Below, in pieces: positions 16,809 through 25,340 of a DNA stretch of 35,889 nt (position 1 is its first letter; each line of letters starts with the position of its first letter). The position numbers were made by a program, and so were the translations under genes. Source of the stretch: Lachnospiraceae bacterium (GTDB lineage: Bacteria; Bacillota; Clostridia; Lachnospirales; Lachnospiraceae); contig JAGACB010000222.1 of assembly GCA_017614345.1 (NCBI GenBank), positions 1 through 35,889 on the forward strand, written 5' to 3'. The notes under the pieces are model-generated. The model did no database searches and was not told the origin of the DNA. It worked only from the letters and a program-made list of their open reading frames with translations.

Positions 16809-17726
16809 TCAAAGAAACATTTTAAACGGACTGAGTTCTCCGGTCTCCGGATCCATGCGATACAGTCCCAAAAAGGTGCCGTCGGAATCGCAGACGGAGA
16901 TATAACCGGTTACCTCCTCCTTTGTAAGAACAGGTGAAAAATGTTCCTGCAAAAGCTTATTTCCGTTTCTGAGACGCTTGTCTCCTTCTTCCGGGGTAGT
17001 ACAGACCTTCGGAAGATCCCGGAAGACCTCCTCCAAAGGAACAAAGCCGTGGTCAAAGGTGAAACCGTTATCTCTGCAGGCTTCCACCTCTTCGAGTGTC
17101 AGTGCATCTTCAAGGGAAAACCGATCCACCTTAGTCCGTTCGAGAGCAGCAAGCGCGCCTCCCACACCGAGAGAATCACCTAAGTCTCTGCAGAAGGAAC
17201 GGATGTAGGTACCCTTGGAGCAGGAGATCAAAAGCTCCGCTTCCGGGCAGTTCCATTCCAGGATCTCGACAGAATAAACGGTAACCGGTCTTGCTTCCCG
17301 TTCGATCTCCACACCGGCTCTGGCATATTCGTATAATTTCTTTCCGCCGATCTTGATGGCGGAATACATGGGAGGGATCTGCATCAGATCTCCTGTTAAG
17401 GCTTCCACAGCCTTTCGGAAATCCTCCTCGGCAACACGCCTCTTTACTTCCTCGGAACTGATCTCGGAAAGAACGGTTCCGGAAAGATCCTCGGTATCCG
17501 TACTGATGCCGAGACGGATCCGTGCACGGTAGCATTTGTCATGGTCGGCAAGAACCTCGCAAAGCCTGGTAGCCTTTCCGACACACACCGGAAGCACTCC
17601 TGTGGCATCCGGATCCAGGGTTCCCGTATGGCCTATCTTTTTGGTCCTTAAGATCCCCCGAAGCTTTGCCACCACATCATGGGAGGTAAATCCCTTCGGC
17701 TTATTGATGATCAGGATTCCGTCCAT
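16809..17726 (-). CDS. truB: tRNA pseudouridine(55) synthase
   Basis: TruB makes pseudouridine 55 in the T-loop of tRNAs. The 305-residue protein has the N-terminal INKPKGFTSHDVV motif, the catalytic Asp38 in GHTGTLDPDATG, the YRA segment and the KGTYIRSFCRDLG motif. A C-terminal extension resembling a PUA-type domain is present. I use the ATG at 17726 with CGGAGG 5 nt upstream; an earlier in-frame Met has no site. It lies between the rbfA-nrnA fusion and ribF on the minus strand. Confidence 0.97.
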   Translation of the reverse strand: MDGILIINKPKGFTSHDVVAKLRGILRTKKIGHTGTLDPDATGVLPVCVGKATRLCEVLADHDKCYRARIRLGISTDTEDLSGTVLSEISSEEVKRRVAEEDFRKAVEALTGDLMQIPPMYSAIKIGGKKLYEYARAGVEIEREARPVTVYSVEILEWNCPEAELLISCSKGTYIRSFCRDLGDSLGVGGALAALERTKVDRFSLEDALTLEEVEACRDNGFTFDHGFVPLEEVFRDLPKVCTTPEEGDKRLRNGNKLLQEHFSPVLTKEEVTGYISVCDSDGTFLGLYRMDPETGELSPFKMFL

Positions 17727-17804
17727 GATACCTCCGATAGAATTTTTGATCAAAGAATTCCGGGCAGTTACTCATAAAATCTGTTATGCCGGATTTTCAT
17801 TTTT

Positions 17805-19175
17805 TTAATCAAGTGCCTCGTTGATCACGCGGACAACTTCAACAAAAGCCTCTTCCAGGCCCTTTTTCAGGGAGAAGCCGGCTGCTCTCACATGACCGCC
17901 TCCGCCGTAGGAAGCAGCAATAACACTCACGTCAAGCTCATGATTGGAACGAAGGGATACCTTGTACTCCTCCGTATCTCCGGGAAGCTGATACAGGAAT
18001 ACGGCACACTCCACGCCTTCGGTACTGCGGAGCACGTCCACAATGCCGTCCAGATCTGTGGGGGTAGCCCCTTCCTTCTTCATGTCTTCCTCAGTCAGCG
18101 CGGAGATGATGCCTCTGCCTCCGGCAAACAGCTCTGCCTTTGCATAAGCAACGCCGCTGATGCGGTTCTGAACAAAGCTCTTCATGAAATAGGTCTCATT
18201 CACGATCTGTGACAGATCCGCACCCTTTGCCTTCAGAACAGAAGCCACCTCAAGGGTCTTTGCAGAGGTGTTGGAATGCTTGAATACGCCGGTATCATGA
18301 ACCACACCGGTCATCAGACACTGAGCCACATTGGCATTGATCTTCTCGGGATCCAGGAGCTCAAAGAGCACCTCGGACGCACTGGATGCATCCGGTCTGA
18401 TATGATCAAAATCCGCAAAGCCTTCGTTGCTGACATGATGGTCAATGCAGATCAGGTAGTCGGCAGCATTTAACGGATCGTCAATGATCCCCACACGATG
18501 ATCGTTCACGGAAGAACAATCCAGGACAAATAACACATCCAGATGCTCTCCGTCATATTCGGAAAGGATCGCATCGGATTCCGGGATCACATTCAGGAAC
18601 TGATCCTTGAAATGATCCAGATAAACCCGGAGCTTGATTCCTTCAAACTGTTTCAGATAATGGTACAGTCCCATACAGGTACCGATGCAGTCACCGTCGG
18701 GACGCACATGACCGCAGATACCTACAGTAAGTGCCCCGAAGGGAACCCGGTCCTTGGCTTCTTTGATCAGGTCATCAATGGTCTTGGTGATCCGTGCATC
18801 CGCCTCAGCCTTCTTCTGCTGATCGGCCTCAATAACGTCCTCGATCAGGTGTGTCATGGTAACACCGTACTCGATGGAAGCATCTGACTTAAAGATCAGC
18901 TCAGGAGTATAACGGAGATTGATCCTGTGAGCCAGTTCCCGGCGGATAAAGCCGGCAGCCGCCTTCAGGCCTTCCATGGTGGAGTCAAGAGATTCCTGAT
19001 CTCCCAGCACGCTGATATATACGGTACAATATTTCAGATCCGGGGTTACTTCTGCATCAACCACACTGGTCATGCCGGAGATCCGGGGATCCTTGATCCC
19101 GTTCTGGATAATGAGTCCGATCTCCTTCTGAAACTCCCCGTTGATCCGGTTATTTTTGATACTGTTCTTTTTCAT
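17805..19175 (-). CDS. Fused RbfA (30S ribosome-binding factor) and NrnA (DHH/DHHA1 phosphoesterase)
   Basis: One uninterrupted frame of 456 residues joins two proteins normally made by adjacent genes. Residues 1-119 are a complete RbfA: NGEFQKEIGLIIQNGIKDPR, the DLKYCTVYISV strand and SIEYGVTMTHLI; RbfA is a KH-like cold-adaptation factor for 30S maturation. After a charged linker (about 120-145) comes NrnA, which degrades nanoRNA and pAp: HVRPDGD (156-162), DHH at 245-247, DTG near 294, and DHHA1 motif GGGGHVRAAGF at 424-434. All metal-binding motifs look intact. The ATG at 19175 has AAAGG 10 nt upstream. It has its own promoter at 19288-19316 between infB and this gene, and truB follows. 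Confidence 0.93.
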   Translation of the reverse strand: MKKNSIKNNRINGEFQKEIGLIIQNGIKDPRISGMTSVVDAEVTPDLKYCTVYISVLGDQESLDSTMEGLKAAAGFIRRELAHRINLRYTPELIFKSDASIEYGVTMTHLIEDVIEADQQKKAEADARITKTIDDLIKEAKDRVPFGALTVGICGHVRPDGDCIGTCMGLYHYLKQFEGIKLRVYLDHFKDQFLNVIPESDAILSEYDGEHLDVLFVLDCSSVNDHRVGIIDDPLNAADYLICIDHHVSNEGFADFDHIRPDASSASEVLFELLDPEKINANVAQCLMTGVVHDTGVFKHSNTSAKTLEVASVLKAKGADLSQIVNETYFMKSFVQNRISGVAYAKAELFAGGRGIISALTEEDMKKEGATPTDLDGIVDVLRSTEGVECAVFLYQLPGDTEEYKVSLRSNHELDVSVIAASYGGGGHVRAAGFSLKKGLEEAFVEVVRVINEALD

Positions 19176-19258
19176 TCTCGTAAAACCTTTCTGTCTCCGG
19201 CCTGCCAAAAGAGGCCATCAGGCAAGTCATAAACCGCCGTCACTCAATCATTTCCCAC

Positions 19259-19279
19259 ATGCGTATACAGTAAACGCAT
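19259..19279 (-). repeat. 21-bp imperfect palindrome just downstream of the rbfA-nrnA promoter
   Basis: ATGCGTATAC-A-GTAAACGCAT is an inverted repeat with one mismatched pair in ten. It begins about two bases after the predicted transcription start. It could be an operator or a 5'-end stabilising hairpin in the mRNA. No regulator is known. Confidence 0.55.
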
Positions 19280-19287
19280 ATTGTAAC

Positions 19288-19316
19288 ATTATATACTAAA
19301 AGTCCGGCAATTTCAA
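19288..19316 (-). promoter_or_regulatory. Promoter for rbfA-nrnA-truB-ribF
   Basis: TTGAAA (19311-19316) and a perfect TATAAT (19288-19293) are 17 bp apart on the minus strand. The -35 box lies in the 3' arm of the hairpin that follows infB, so terminator and promoter share sequence. Confidence 0.8.
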
Positions 19317-19336
19317 GTTTTGAAACCGCCGGACTT
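19300..19336 (-). terminator. Terminator-like hairpin after infB
   Basis: AAGTCCGGC/GCCGGACTT with inner TTTCAA/TTGAAA pairs makes a stem of about 15 pairs on the minus strand. It is followed by TTTTAGT, a short T-run, so termination may be partial. Confidence 0.6.
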
Positions 19337-19421
19337 CTTAATTTTTGATTTAGATTTAGTTATAAATGAGGAATGGTTTCCTCCGCAAAGCGTCGGAACA
19401 GTCCTTCGAACTGTTACTTTA

Positions 19422-22400
19422 TTACCGAGGCATCTCAACCATGATATATGCCTCGATCATATCCTCTTCCTTCAGATCGTTGAACTTCTCAAAGGACATA
19501 CCGCACTCGTAGCCTTCCTTGACTTCCTTCACATCGTCCTTGAAACGCTTCAGAGCAGAAAGAGGTCCTTCGTAGATCTGCTCGCCCTCACGGGTGATAC
19601 GAACGGAGCAGCCTCTCTGGATCACACCGTCCTTCACATAGGAACCGGCGATCATGCCGACTGCAGAGGACTTGAAGATCTGACGGATCTCTGCGTGACC
19701 GATGATCTTCTCCTCGTATACGGGATCCAGCATACCCTTCATCGCTGCCTCCACGTCCTCGATTGCCTGATAGATGACGCGGTACAGTCTTAAGTCTACG
19801 CCTTCACGGTCTGCGCTGCTCTTTGCGGCAGGCTCAACACGAACGTTGAAGCCGATGATGATGGCATTGGAAGCCGATGCAAGCATAACATCGGATTCAT
19901 TAACGGCACCAACACCGCCGTGGATCACCTTAACAACAACTTCTTCATTAGACAGCTTCTGCAGGGAGGTCTTGACAGCCTCTACGGAACCCTGTACATC
20001 GGCCTTCAGGATCAGGTTCAGTTCCTTCACGTTTCCGGCCTTGATCTCGTCGAACAGTCCGTCGAGGGTCAGGTTCTTTCTGGTCTCGTCTAAGAGCTTC
20101 TCTCTCTTCTGCTTGATGAAGGTATCGGCAAATGCTCTCGCATCCTTCTCGTTTGCATGAGTTACAACGATATCACCGGACATAGGTACATCATTCAGAC
20201 CCAGTACCTCAACAGGGATGGAAGGACCTGCCTCCTTCACCTTTCTGCCCTTATCGTCGATCATTGCACGGACCTTACCGTAGCAGGATCCGATGGCGAT
20301 GATATCTCCCACATGAAGGGTACCCTTCTGAACCAGAACGGTAGCCACGGGACCGCGGCCCTTGTCCAGCTCAGCCTCGATGACGATACCTCTTGCCTTA
20401 CGCTTGGGATTGGCCTTCAGCTCCATCACATCTGCAGCAAGAAGGATCATCTCCAGAAGGTTATCGATACCTTCGTGGGACTTTGCGGATACGGGAACGA
20501 AAATGGTGGAACCGCCCCAGTCTTCCGCAACGAGTTCATATTCGGTCAGCTCCTGCTTAACACGCTCAATGTTAGCACCGGGCTTATCGATCTTATTAAT
20601 GGCAACGATGATCTCAACACCGGCTGCCTTTGCATGGTTGATCGCTTCTACAGTCTGAGGCATTACACCGTCGTCTGCAGCTACAACCAGGATCGCAATA
20701 TCCGTAGACATGGCACCACGCATTCTCATGGCGGTGAATGCTTCATGTCCGGGGGTATCTAAGAAGGTGATATCCTGACCGTTGCACTTAACGGTATAAG
20801 CACCGATGTGCTGGGTAATACCGCCGGCCTCACGGGAGGTCACATTCGTAGAACGGATCGCATCAAGAAGGGAAGTTTTACCGTGGTCAACGTGACCCAT
20901 AACGCAGACAACAGGTGCTCTCTTTACAAGAGTTTCCTCGCTGTCTTCCACATCGGAGTTCTTTAAGAGCTCTTCGATCACATCCACCTTACCTTCCGGT
21001 TCGCAGATGCAGTTGTATTCCAGAGCGATCTCTTCCGCCTTTTCATAGGTGATATCGCTGTTGATGGTAACGATCTCGCCCTTCATGAACAGAGACTTGA
21101 CAATGGCTGCAGGCTGCTGCTTCAAAGCTTCCGCCAGCTCCTTAATGGTCATGTGCTCGGGAAGGGTAATGGTCTTGATCTCATCTTCCTTCTTCTCAAC
21201 AGGCTGAGGAGCAGGTGTCTGAGGTCTCTTGTTCTTATAGGACTTCTCGAGATTTCTGGTATTCTCGGCATTCTTGGGCTGGTCGTATTTCTTACCGTGC
21301 TCCTTTGCCTTACGCTCGAAATCCTTGGGACGTCTGGAATCCTGAGGCTTAGCCTGTGCAGGGGTGGAATCGAAACCGCCGGAAGGTCTGGAATCTCTTC
21401 TTCCTCCCTGGCCCTTTCCGAATCCCTGACCTCTGCCCTGTCCGGGTCTGGAATCTCTCTCGTCCTTATCTTTTGCAAAATCGGGACGTCCTTCTCCTGA
21501 TCTGGAGAATCCGCCCTGGCGGGAATCCTGGCTTCTGGAGCCGGAACCCTGACCCTGACGGAATCCGCCGTCACGGCCGCCTCTCTGTCCCTGGCCTGCA
21601 GCACGGTCTCTGCTTCCGTCACCTCTTCCGTCACGGGAGCCGGTACGGCCTGCAGCTTCCTTCGCAGAATTCATCTCCGCATAGATATTTCTTCTGGGGA
21701 CCGGTCTTACAATGGTTCTGCCGGTATCAGGCTTGATCACGGGCTGACCGGTCTTCTTATCGCCGGACTGAGCATCCTGCGTGGAAGCAGCTTCCTTCTC
21801 CGCACTCTTCTCGGGTTCGGGAGCAGCTGTCTTCTCCTCTGCGGGAGCTTCCTTCTTTTCAGCCTTCTCGGTCTTTGCAGGCTTCTCGGGAGCACTTTCC
21901 GCTTCAACCTTCTCAGCAGGCTTTGCAGCCTCTTCCGCAGGCTTCTCCTGAGAATCCTTCTCAGCCTTTTCTGCCTTGGTCTTGGCAGTCTTGGTCTTCG
22001 TTGTCTTCGCAGGGGTCTTTGCGCTCTTTTCTTCCGTCTTCTCGGGAGCAGCCTCTTCCTTCTTTGCAGCTTCTGCAGCTACAGCCTCGGAAGCCTCTGC
22101 AGCAGCTGCAACAGCAGCCTGCTCGGTCTTCTGAGCGCTTACGGTCTCTGCGGGAGCCTCTTCCACCTTCTTCTTAGAAGTCTTAGGCTCCTTCTTCTCC
22201 GGAGTCTCGGTCGGCTTCGGAACCGCTTTGATGGTCGAGGAAGGCTTCTTTACAGTCTTGGATGTCTGCGCCTGAGCTTCTGCAGCAGGGGCTGCCGGAG
22301 CTTCCTTCTTGCCTGCAGTACCGCCTGTACGGGCTCTGCCGGAAGAACCGCCGGAACGGGATCCGCGTCCGGAACCGTCGGATTTCAGGTTCTGAGGACG

Positions 22401-22499
22401 GAACACGATCGCGATCTTTTTCTTCTTGGGCGCCTGAGCAGAATCACCTTCAGCTTTTCCTGATTCGATGTTGCCTGTTACATTGTTGTTCTCTTCCAA
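19422..22499 (-). CDS. infB: Translation initiation factor IF-2
   Basis: IF2 is the GTPase that delivers initiator tRNA and joins subunits. The protein is about 1025 residues, much longer than the roughly 700 of Bacillus, because of a disordered N-terminus of some 440 residues: first Lys/Glu/Ala-rich repeats, then a stretch rich in Gly, Arg, Ser, Gln and Asp. The core is normal: an IF2_N domain ([18 protein letters not shown]), G1 GHVDHGKT near residue 535, G3 DTPGHEAF, G4 NKID and G5 SAKSHEGID, then barrel and C-terminal domains. A TTG start is chosen at 22499, 12 nt after AAGGAG; the TTG at 22520 overlaps that site. It follows ylxQ in the nusA operon. Confidence 0.96.
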   Translation of the reverse strand: MEENNNVTGNIESGKAEGDSAQAPKKKKIAIVFRPQNLKSDGSGRGSRSGGSSGRARTGGTAGKKEAPAAPAAEAQAQTSKTVKKPSSTIKAVPKPTETPEKKEPKTSKKKVEEAPAETVSAQKTEQAAVAAAAEASEAVAAEAAKKEEAAPEKTEEKSAKTPAKTTKTKTAKTKAEKAEKDSQEKPAEEAAKPAEKVEAESAPEKPAKTEKAEKKEAPAEEKTAAPEPEKSAEKEAASTQDAQSGDKKTGQPVIKPDTGRTIVRPVPRRNIYAEMNSAKEAAGRTGSRDGRGDGSRDRAAGQGQRGGRDGGFRQGQGSGSRSQDSRQGGFSRSGEGRPDFAKDKDERDSRPGQGRGQGFGKGQGGRRDSRPSGGFDSTPAQAKPQDSRRPKDFERKAKEHGKKYDQPKNAENTRNLEKSYKNKRPQTPAPQPVEKKEDEIKTITLPEHMTIKELAEALKQQPAAIVKSLFMKGEIVTINSDITYEKAEEIALEYNCICEPEGKVDVIEELLKNSDVEDSEETLVKRAPVVCVMGHVDHGKTSLLDAIRSTNVTSREAGGITQHIGAYTVKCNGQDITFLDTPGHEAFTAMRMRGAMSTDIAILVVAADDGVMPQTVEAINHAKAAGVEIIVAINKIDKPGANIERVKQELTEYELVAEDWGGSTIFVPVSAKSHEGIDNLLEMILLAADVMELKANPKRKARGIVIEAELDKGRGPVATVLVQKGTLHVGDIIAIGSCYGKVRAMIDDKGRKVKEAGPSIPVEVLGLNDVPMSGDIVVTHANEKDARAFADTFIKQKREKLLDETRKNLTLDGLFDEIKAGNVKELNLILKADVQGSVEAVKTSLQKLSNEEVVVKVIHGGVGAVNESDVMLASASNAIIIGFNVRVEPAAKSSADREGVDLRLYRVIYQAIEDVEAAMKGMLDPVYEEKIIGHAEIRQIFKSSAVGMIAGSYVKDGVIQRGCSVRITREGEQIYEGPLSALKRFKDDVKEVKEGYECGMSFEKFNDLKEEDMIEAYIMVEMPR

Positions 22500-22580
22500 A
22501 GTCGATTTACTCTCCTTCAATCAATAAAATCATATCTGGATCCGCAGGAAAATGTCTGCGGAAGATCATTTGAGTTGTGT

Positions 22581-22889
22581 TTATTTCTTTTCTTCCTCCG
22601 CCAGCTTCAGGATCTGGTTTGCAAATCCGCTGTCGGAAACTGCCAGTGCGGCATTGAATTCACCGCCTACAGCATGTCCCAGTTCTTCCATCAGCCCGTA
22701 TTCCAGACACGGAATATGCCGATATTCGCACATGGACTTAAAATCCTTTTTGGAACGGTCCGAAGCATCCGTGGCTACGATCACCAGGCAGGCCTTTTTT
22801 GATTTCACCGCCTGTTCCACTGCCACCTGTCCGGCCGTTACCTTTCCGGCCCTTCTTCCGAGGCCGATCATTGAAAAGATCCGATTCAT
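22581..22889 (-). CDS. ylxQ: YlxQ-type L7Ae family RNA-binding protein
   Basis: The 102-residue protein belongs to the L7Ae/L30e/S12e/Gadd45 family that binds kink-turn RNA. Motifs are NRIFSMIGLGRRAGKVTAG at the N-terminus, the VIVATDASD strand and HIPCLEYG. The family member between ylxR and infB in Firmicutes is called YlxQ; its cellular role is uncertain. The ATG at 22889 has AAAGGAG 4 nt upstream, placed across the end of ylxR, whose stop lies one base away. A GTG at 22907 would overlap ylxR without a ribosome site. Confidence 0.93.
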   Translation of the reverse strand: MNRIFSMIGLGRRAGKVTAGQVAVEQAVKSKKACLVIVATDASDRSKKDFKSMCEYRHIPCLEYGLMEELGHAVGGEFNAALAVSDSGFANQILKLAEEEKK

Positions 22890-22890
22890 A

Positions 22891-23184
22891 TTACTCCTTT
22901 GGCTCACCGAATACGGAAACCGAAAGCTGCATCAAAGCTTCTTTGGATACCGGTGCGGAAAATGCTCTCTCCAGCCCGTGATTCTTACAGGCTACATCTA
23001 AGCATTCCTTCTTCTTGCAAAGATAAGCTCCGCGTCCGTGGGCTCTGCCCGTCGGATCATAGATCAGTGTTCCTTCCTCCGTCCGGACGATCCGCATCAG
23101 TTCTTTCTTCGGTTGTTCCGTCCGGCAACCCACACAGGTCCGCATGGGAACCTTTTTCTTGGGAGGCTGTACCTGTTTCGTCAT
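22891..23184 (-). CDS. ylxR: YlxR family RNA-binding protein (RnpM)
   Basis: The 97-residue protein matches YlxR: MRTCVGCR with its paired Cys, RIVRTEEG, DPTGRAHGRGAYLC and a second Cys in KKECLDVA. YlxR proteins bind RNA through this positively charged face; recent work on the Bacillus homolog points to modulation of RNase P. AAGGTG sits 7 nt before the ATG. It is 75 nt behind nusA and nearly abuts ylxQ. Confidence 0.96.
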   Translation of the reverse strand: MTKQVQPPKKKVPMRTCVGCRTEQPKKELMRIVRTEEGTLIYDPTGRAHGRGAYLCKKKECLDVACKNHGLERAFSAPVSKEALMQLSVSVFGEPKE

Positions 23185-23259
23185 GAGATCACCTTACTCT
23201 CCTATGATCCGATCAAACCTAACCATATCGGGATCATTTTCCCGTAACTGATCTTCGGA

Positions 23260-24570
23260 TCATTCCTCTGATTCTTCAGCAGAGTCTTCAGCAGCTTCCT
23301 CAGCCTCTTCGTACTCGCCTTCTTCATATTCCTCTTCCTCACCGGAACCCTCTTCATAATCCTCGTAGCCGTAGCCTTCGTATTCATCATCCAGCTCGAG
23401 CTGTTCGAAGATACCGGATTCCTTTGCCTGAGTATAGGACTTGATATCGATCTTATATCCGGTCAGCTTTGCAGCAAGTCTTGCATTCTGACCTTCCCGG
23501 CCGATGGCCAGGGATAACTGATAATCGGGAACTACTACAAGAGCACTGCGGTCATCGGAATCCTCGCTTACCATAACAAGAGTTACGGATGCGGGAGCCA
23601 GTGCATGCTCGATGAGAAGCGCAGGGTTCTCATCCCATTCCACAACGTCGATCTTCTCATCGTTCAGTTCTGCGATGATGGAATTGATCCTGCTTCCGTT
23701 GGGACCTACACAGGAACCTACTGCATCAACGTTCGGGTCGTGGGAATAAACGGCAACCTTGCTTCTGTGGCCTGCCTCACGGCTGACAGCCTTCACTTCC
23801 ACGATACCGTCGCGGATCTCGGCGATCTCAGACTCAAACAGTCCTCTGACAAGTCCGGGATTGCTTCTGGAAAGCATGACTCTGGGCCACTTCTTCTTTT
23901 CGCCCTGAACCGGATTACGATCCGGACGCTCCTCAAGGACATAAACCTTAATTCTCTGATTCTGTGTTAAAACCTCACCGGGGATCTGATCCTTCTCGGA
24001 CAGGATACCCTCGGTACGGTTCAGATTGACAAATACTCTTCTGCTGCCGTCACGATCGGAGAAACGCTGAACGGTTCCGGTCACAACCTTGCCCTGCTTG
24101 GAACGATATTCCTCAAGGATGGAGTCCTTCTCCTCCTCACGGATCTTCTGGGTAATGGTCTGTCTGGCCTGACCTGCAGCAATACGGCAGAACTGGGTAG
24201 CATCCAGATCCACACGAACGGTATCTCCGTAGGTTACATCGGGATTGATGTCTCTTGCAGCCTGCAGAGAGATCTCGGAAACTTCATCCGTAACCGTCTC
24301 GCAAACAGTCTTGATCAGGAATACTTCAATATCCATGGTCTCGGGATCAACATGAGCACGGATATCCCAGGGCGTGGAAGGGGTTTCGGGCTCCGCATCC
24401 AAAGAAACGGCTTTACTCTTCTTGCCGTCCTTCTTCTCATTGCGAAGTTCCTCGTAATGCTTGGTGCAGGCACTTACCAGAGATTCTTCAATGGTCTTAA
24501 GGATCTTCTCCTTCTTAATGCCTTTCTCTTCCTCTAACGCGTCAAGGGCGCCTTTGATACTGTCGCTCAT
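23260..24570 (-). CDS. nusA: Transcription termination/antitermination factor NusA
   Basis: NusA binds RNA polymerase and modulates pausing, termination and antitermination. The 436-residue protein has the polymerase-binding N-domain (with an inserted segment of about 20 residues near 47-66, KKDGKKSKAVSLDAE...), an S1 domain from about 158, and two KH domains, including CVGPNGSRINSI and AIGREGQNARLAAKLTG. It ends in a very acidic tail of about 40 residues rich in Glu, Tyr and Gly. The ATG follows GGAGG by 9 nt. It lies 53 nt behind rimP, whose leader carries a terminator-like hairpin that could let NusA control its own operon. Confidence 0.97.
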   Translation of the reverse strand: MSDSIKGALDALEEEKGIKKEKILKTIEESLVSACTKHYEELRNEKKDGKKSKAVSLDAEPETPSTPWDIRAHVDPETMDIEVFLIKTVCETVTDEVSEISLQAARDINPDVTYGDTVRVDLDATQFCRIAAGQARQTITQKIREEEKDSILEEYRSKQGKVVTGTVQRFSDRDGSRRVFVNLNRTEGILSEKDQIPGEVLTQNQRIKVYVLEERPDRNPVQGEKKKWPRVMLSRSNPGLVRGLFESEIAEIRDGIVEVKAVSREAGHRSKVAVYSHDPNVDAVGSCVGPNGSRINSIIAELNDEKIDVVEWDENPALLIEHALAPASVTLVMVSEDSDDRSALVVVPDYQLSLAIGREGQNARLAAKLTGYKIDIKSYTQAKESGIFEQLELDDEYEGYGYEDYEEGSGEEEEYEEGEYEEAEEAAEDSAEESEE

Positions 24571-24623
24571 CTTTTTAATCCTCCGTTTATTTTCTTCAAG
24601 ATGACTGTATGTTCTTAGATTGC

Positions 24624-25106
24624 TTAAAACTCTACATATAACCGGCACATGGAAAGATCCGAAATGGAGATCTCAGTGCCTTCGGGCTTCTCTTCATCAA
24701 GCATGACCGTGATCGTCTTCTTCTCATCGGAATAGGCAAGAAGCTTACCGACCCATTCCTTCTCTCCCTGAAAAGGAGAATAGAACTTCAGCTCGATATC
24801 CTCACCGATACTGCGTTCAAAATCTCTCGCCTTCTTCAGAGGTCTGTCAAGTCCGGGGCTGGATACCTCCAGCACATATTCCCCGTCGATGAAATCCTCT
24901 TCATCCAGCTTCACATCAAGAGCACGGCTGATCACCTCGCAGTCATCAATAGTGATGCCTCCGGGCTGCTTATCCGCATAAACCCTCAGGTAGAACGTTC
25001 CGGCTTCCTTGACATATTCCACGTCAACCAGTGTACAATGTGCACCTTCCAGGATCGGAGCCAGAAGCTCTTCCGTCCTCTTTTCGTAGGATTCTTTTTT
25101 TGTCAT
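24624..25106 (-). CDS. rimP: Ribosome maturation factor RimP
   Basis: RimP assists late 30S assembly. The 160-residue protein has the family's VDVEYVKEAGTFYLRVY strand pair, the ITIDDCEVISRALD helix, and the diagnostic YVLEVSSPGLDRPLKK motif, followed by the C-terminal SH3-like barrel. I choose the ATG at 25106 (GGATGG about 10 nt upstream). In-frame codons run further upstream through the leader hairpin, but they lack a ribosome site and cross the probable promoter. It is the first gene of the rimP-nusA-ylxR-ylxQ-infB unit. Confidence 0.95.
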   Translation of the reverse strand: MTKKESYEKRTEELLAPILEGAHCTLVDVEYVKEAGTFYLRVYADKQPGGITIDDCEVISRALDVKLDEEDFIDGEYVLEVSSPGLDRPLKKARDFERSIGEDIELKFYSPFQGEKEWVGKLLAYSDEKKTITVMLDEEKPEGTEISISDLSMCRLYVEF

Positions 25107-25135
25107 GTTCGAACCATCCAATTTTTTCATCAAAA

Positions 25136-25165
25136 ATGAGTGGGCTCTTTGCAAAGCCCACTCAT
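25136..25165 (-). terminator. Attenuator-like hairpin in the rimP-nusA leader
   Basis: ATGAGTGGGCT/AGCCCACTCAT form a perfect 11-bp stem with an 8-nt loop, followed on the minus strand by TTTTTG. It lies about 15 nt after the predicted transcription start and 30 nt before the rimP ATG. Position and form suggest premature termination controlling the operon. Confidence 0.7.
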
Positions 25166-25186
25166 TAACTCCATACAACATAATGT

Positions 25187-25215
25187 AATATAGCACCTGT
25201 TTTCTCAAAATGCAA
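25187..25215 (-). promoter_or_regulatory. Candidate promoter of the rimP-nusA-infB operon
   Basis: TATATT (25187-25192) lies 17 bp from TTGCAT (25210-25215) on the minus strand. The -35 box is weak. An alternative offset pair TTGAGA/CATTAT is also possible. Confidence 0.45.
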
Positions 25216-25340
25216 GCATAAAATCGATGATTTTTTGCGAAAAATACGGATTTTTCTATAAAAAATGCTGTATTTACAGGAAAACAGAGCCTGTCACCTC
25301 TTCAAAAAAGAGGAAAATAAACATTTTTCCGGACCAAAGA

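Noticed and set aside
25107..25208. N-terminal extension of rimP to 25208
   Set aside because: It would translate the attenuator hairpin and cross the likely promoter, and it has no ribosome site; RimP proteins of about 155 residues start near 25106.
25268..25279. A short hairpin CTGTAAATACAG followed by CATTTTTT after the topoisomerase A gene
   Set aside because: The stem is only four or five A/T-rich pairs, too weak to call a terminator with confidence.
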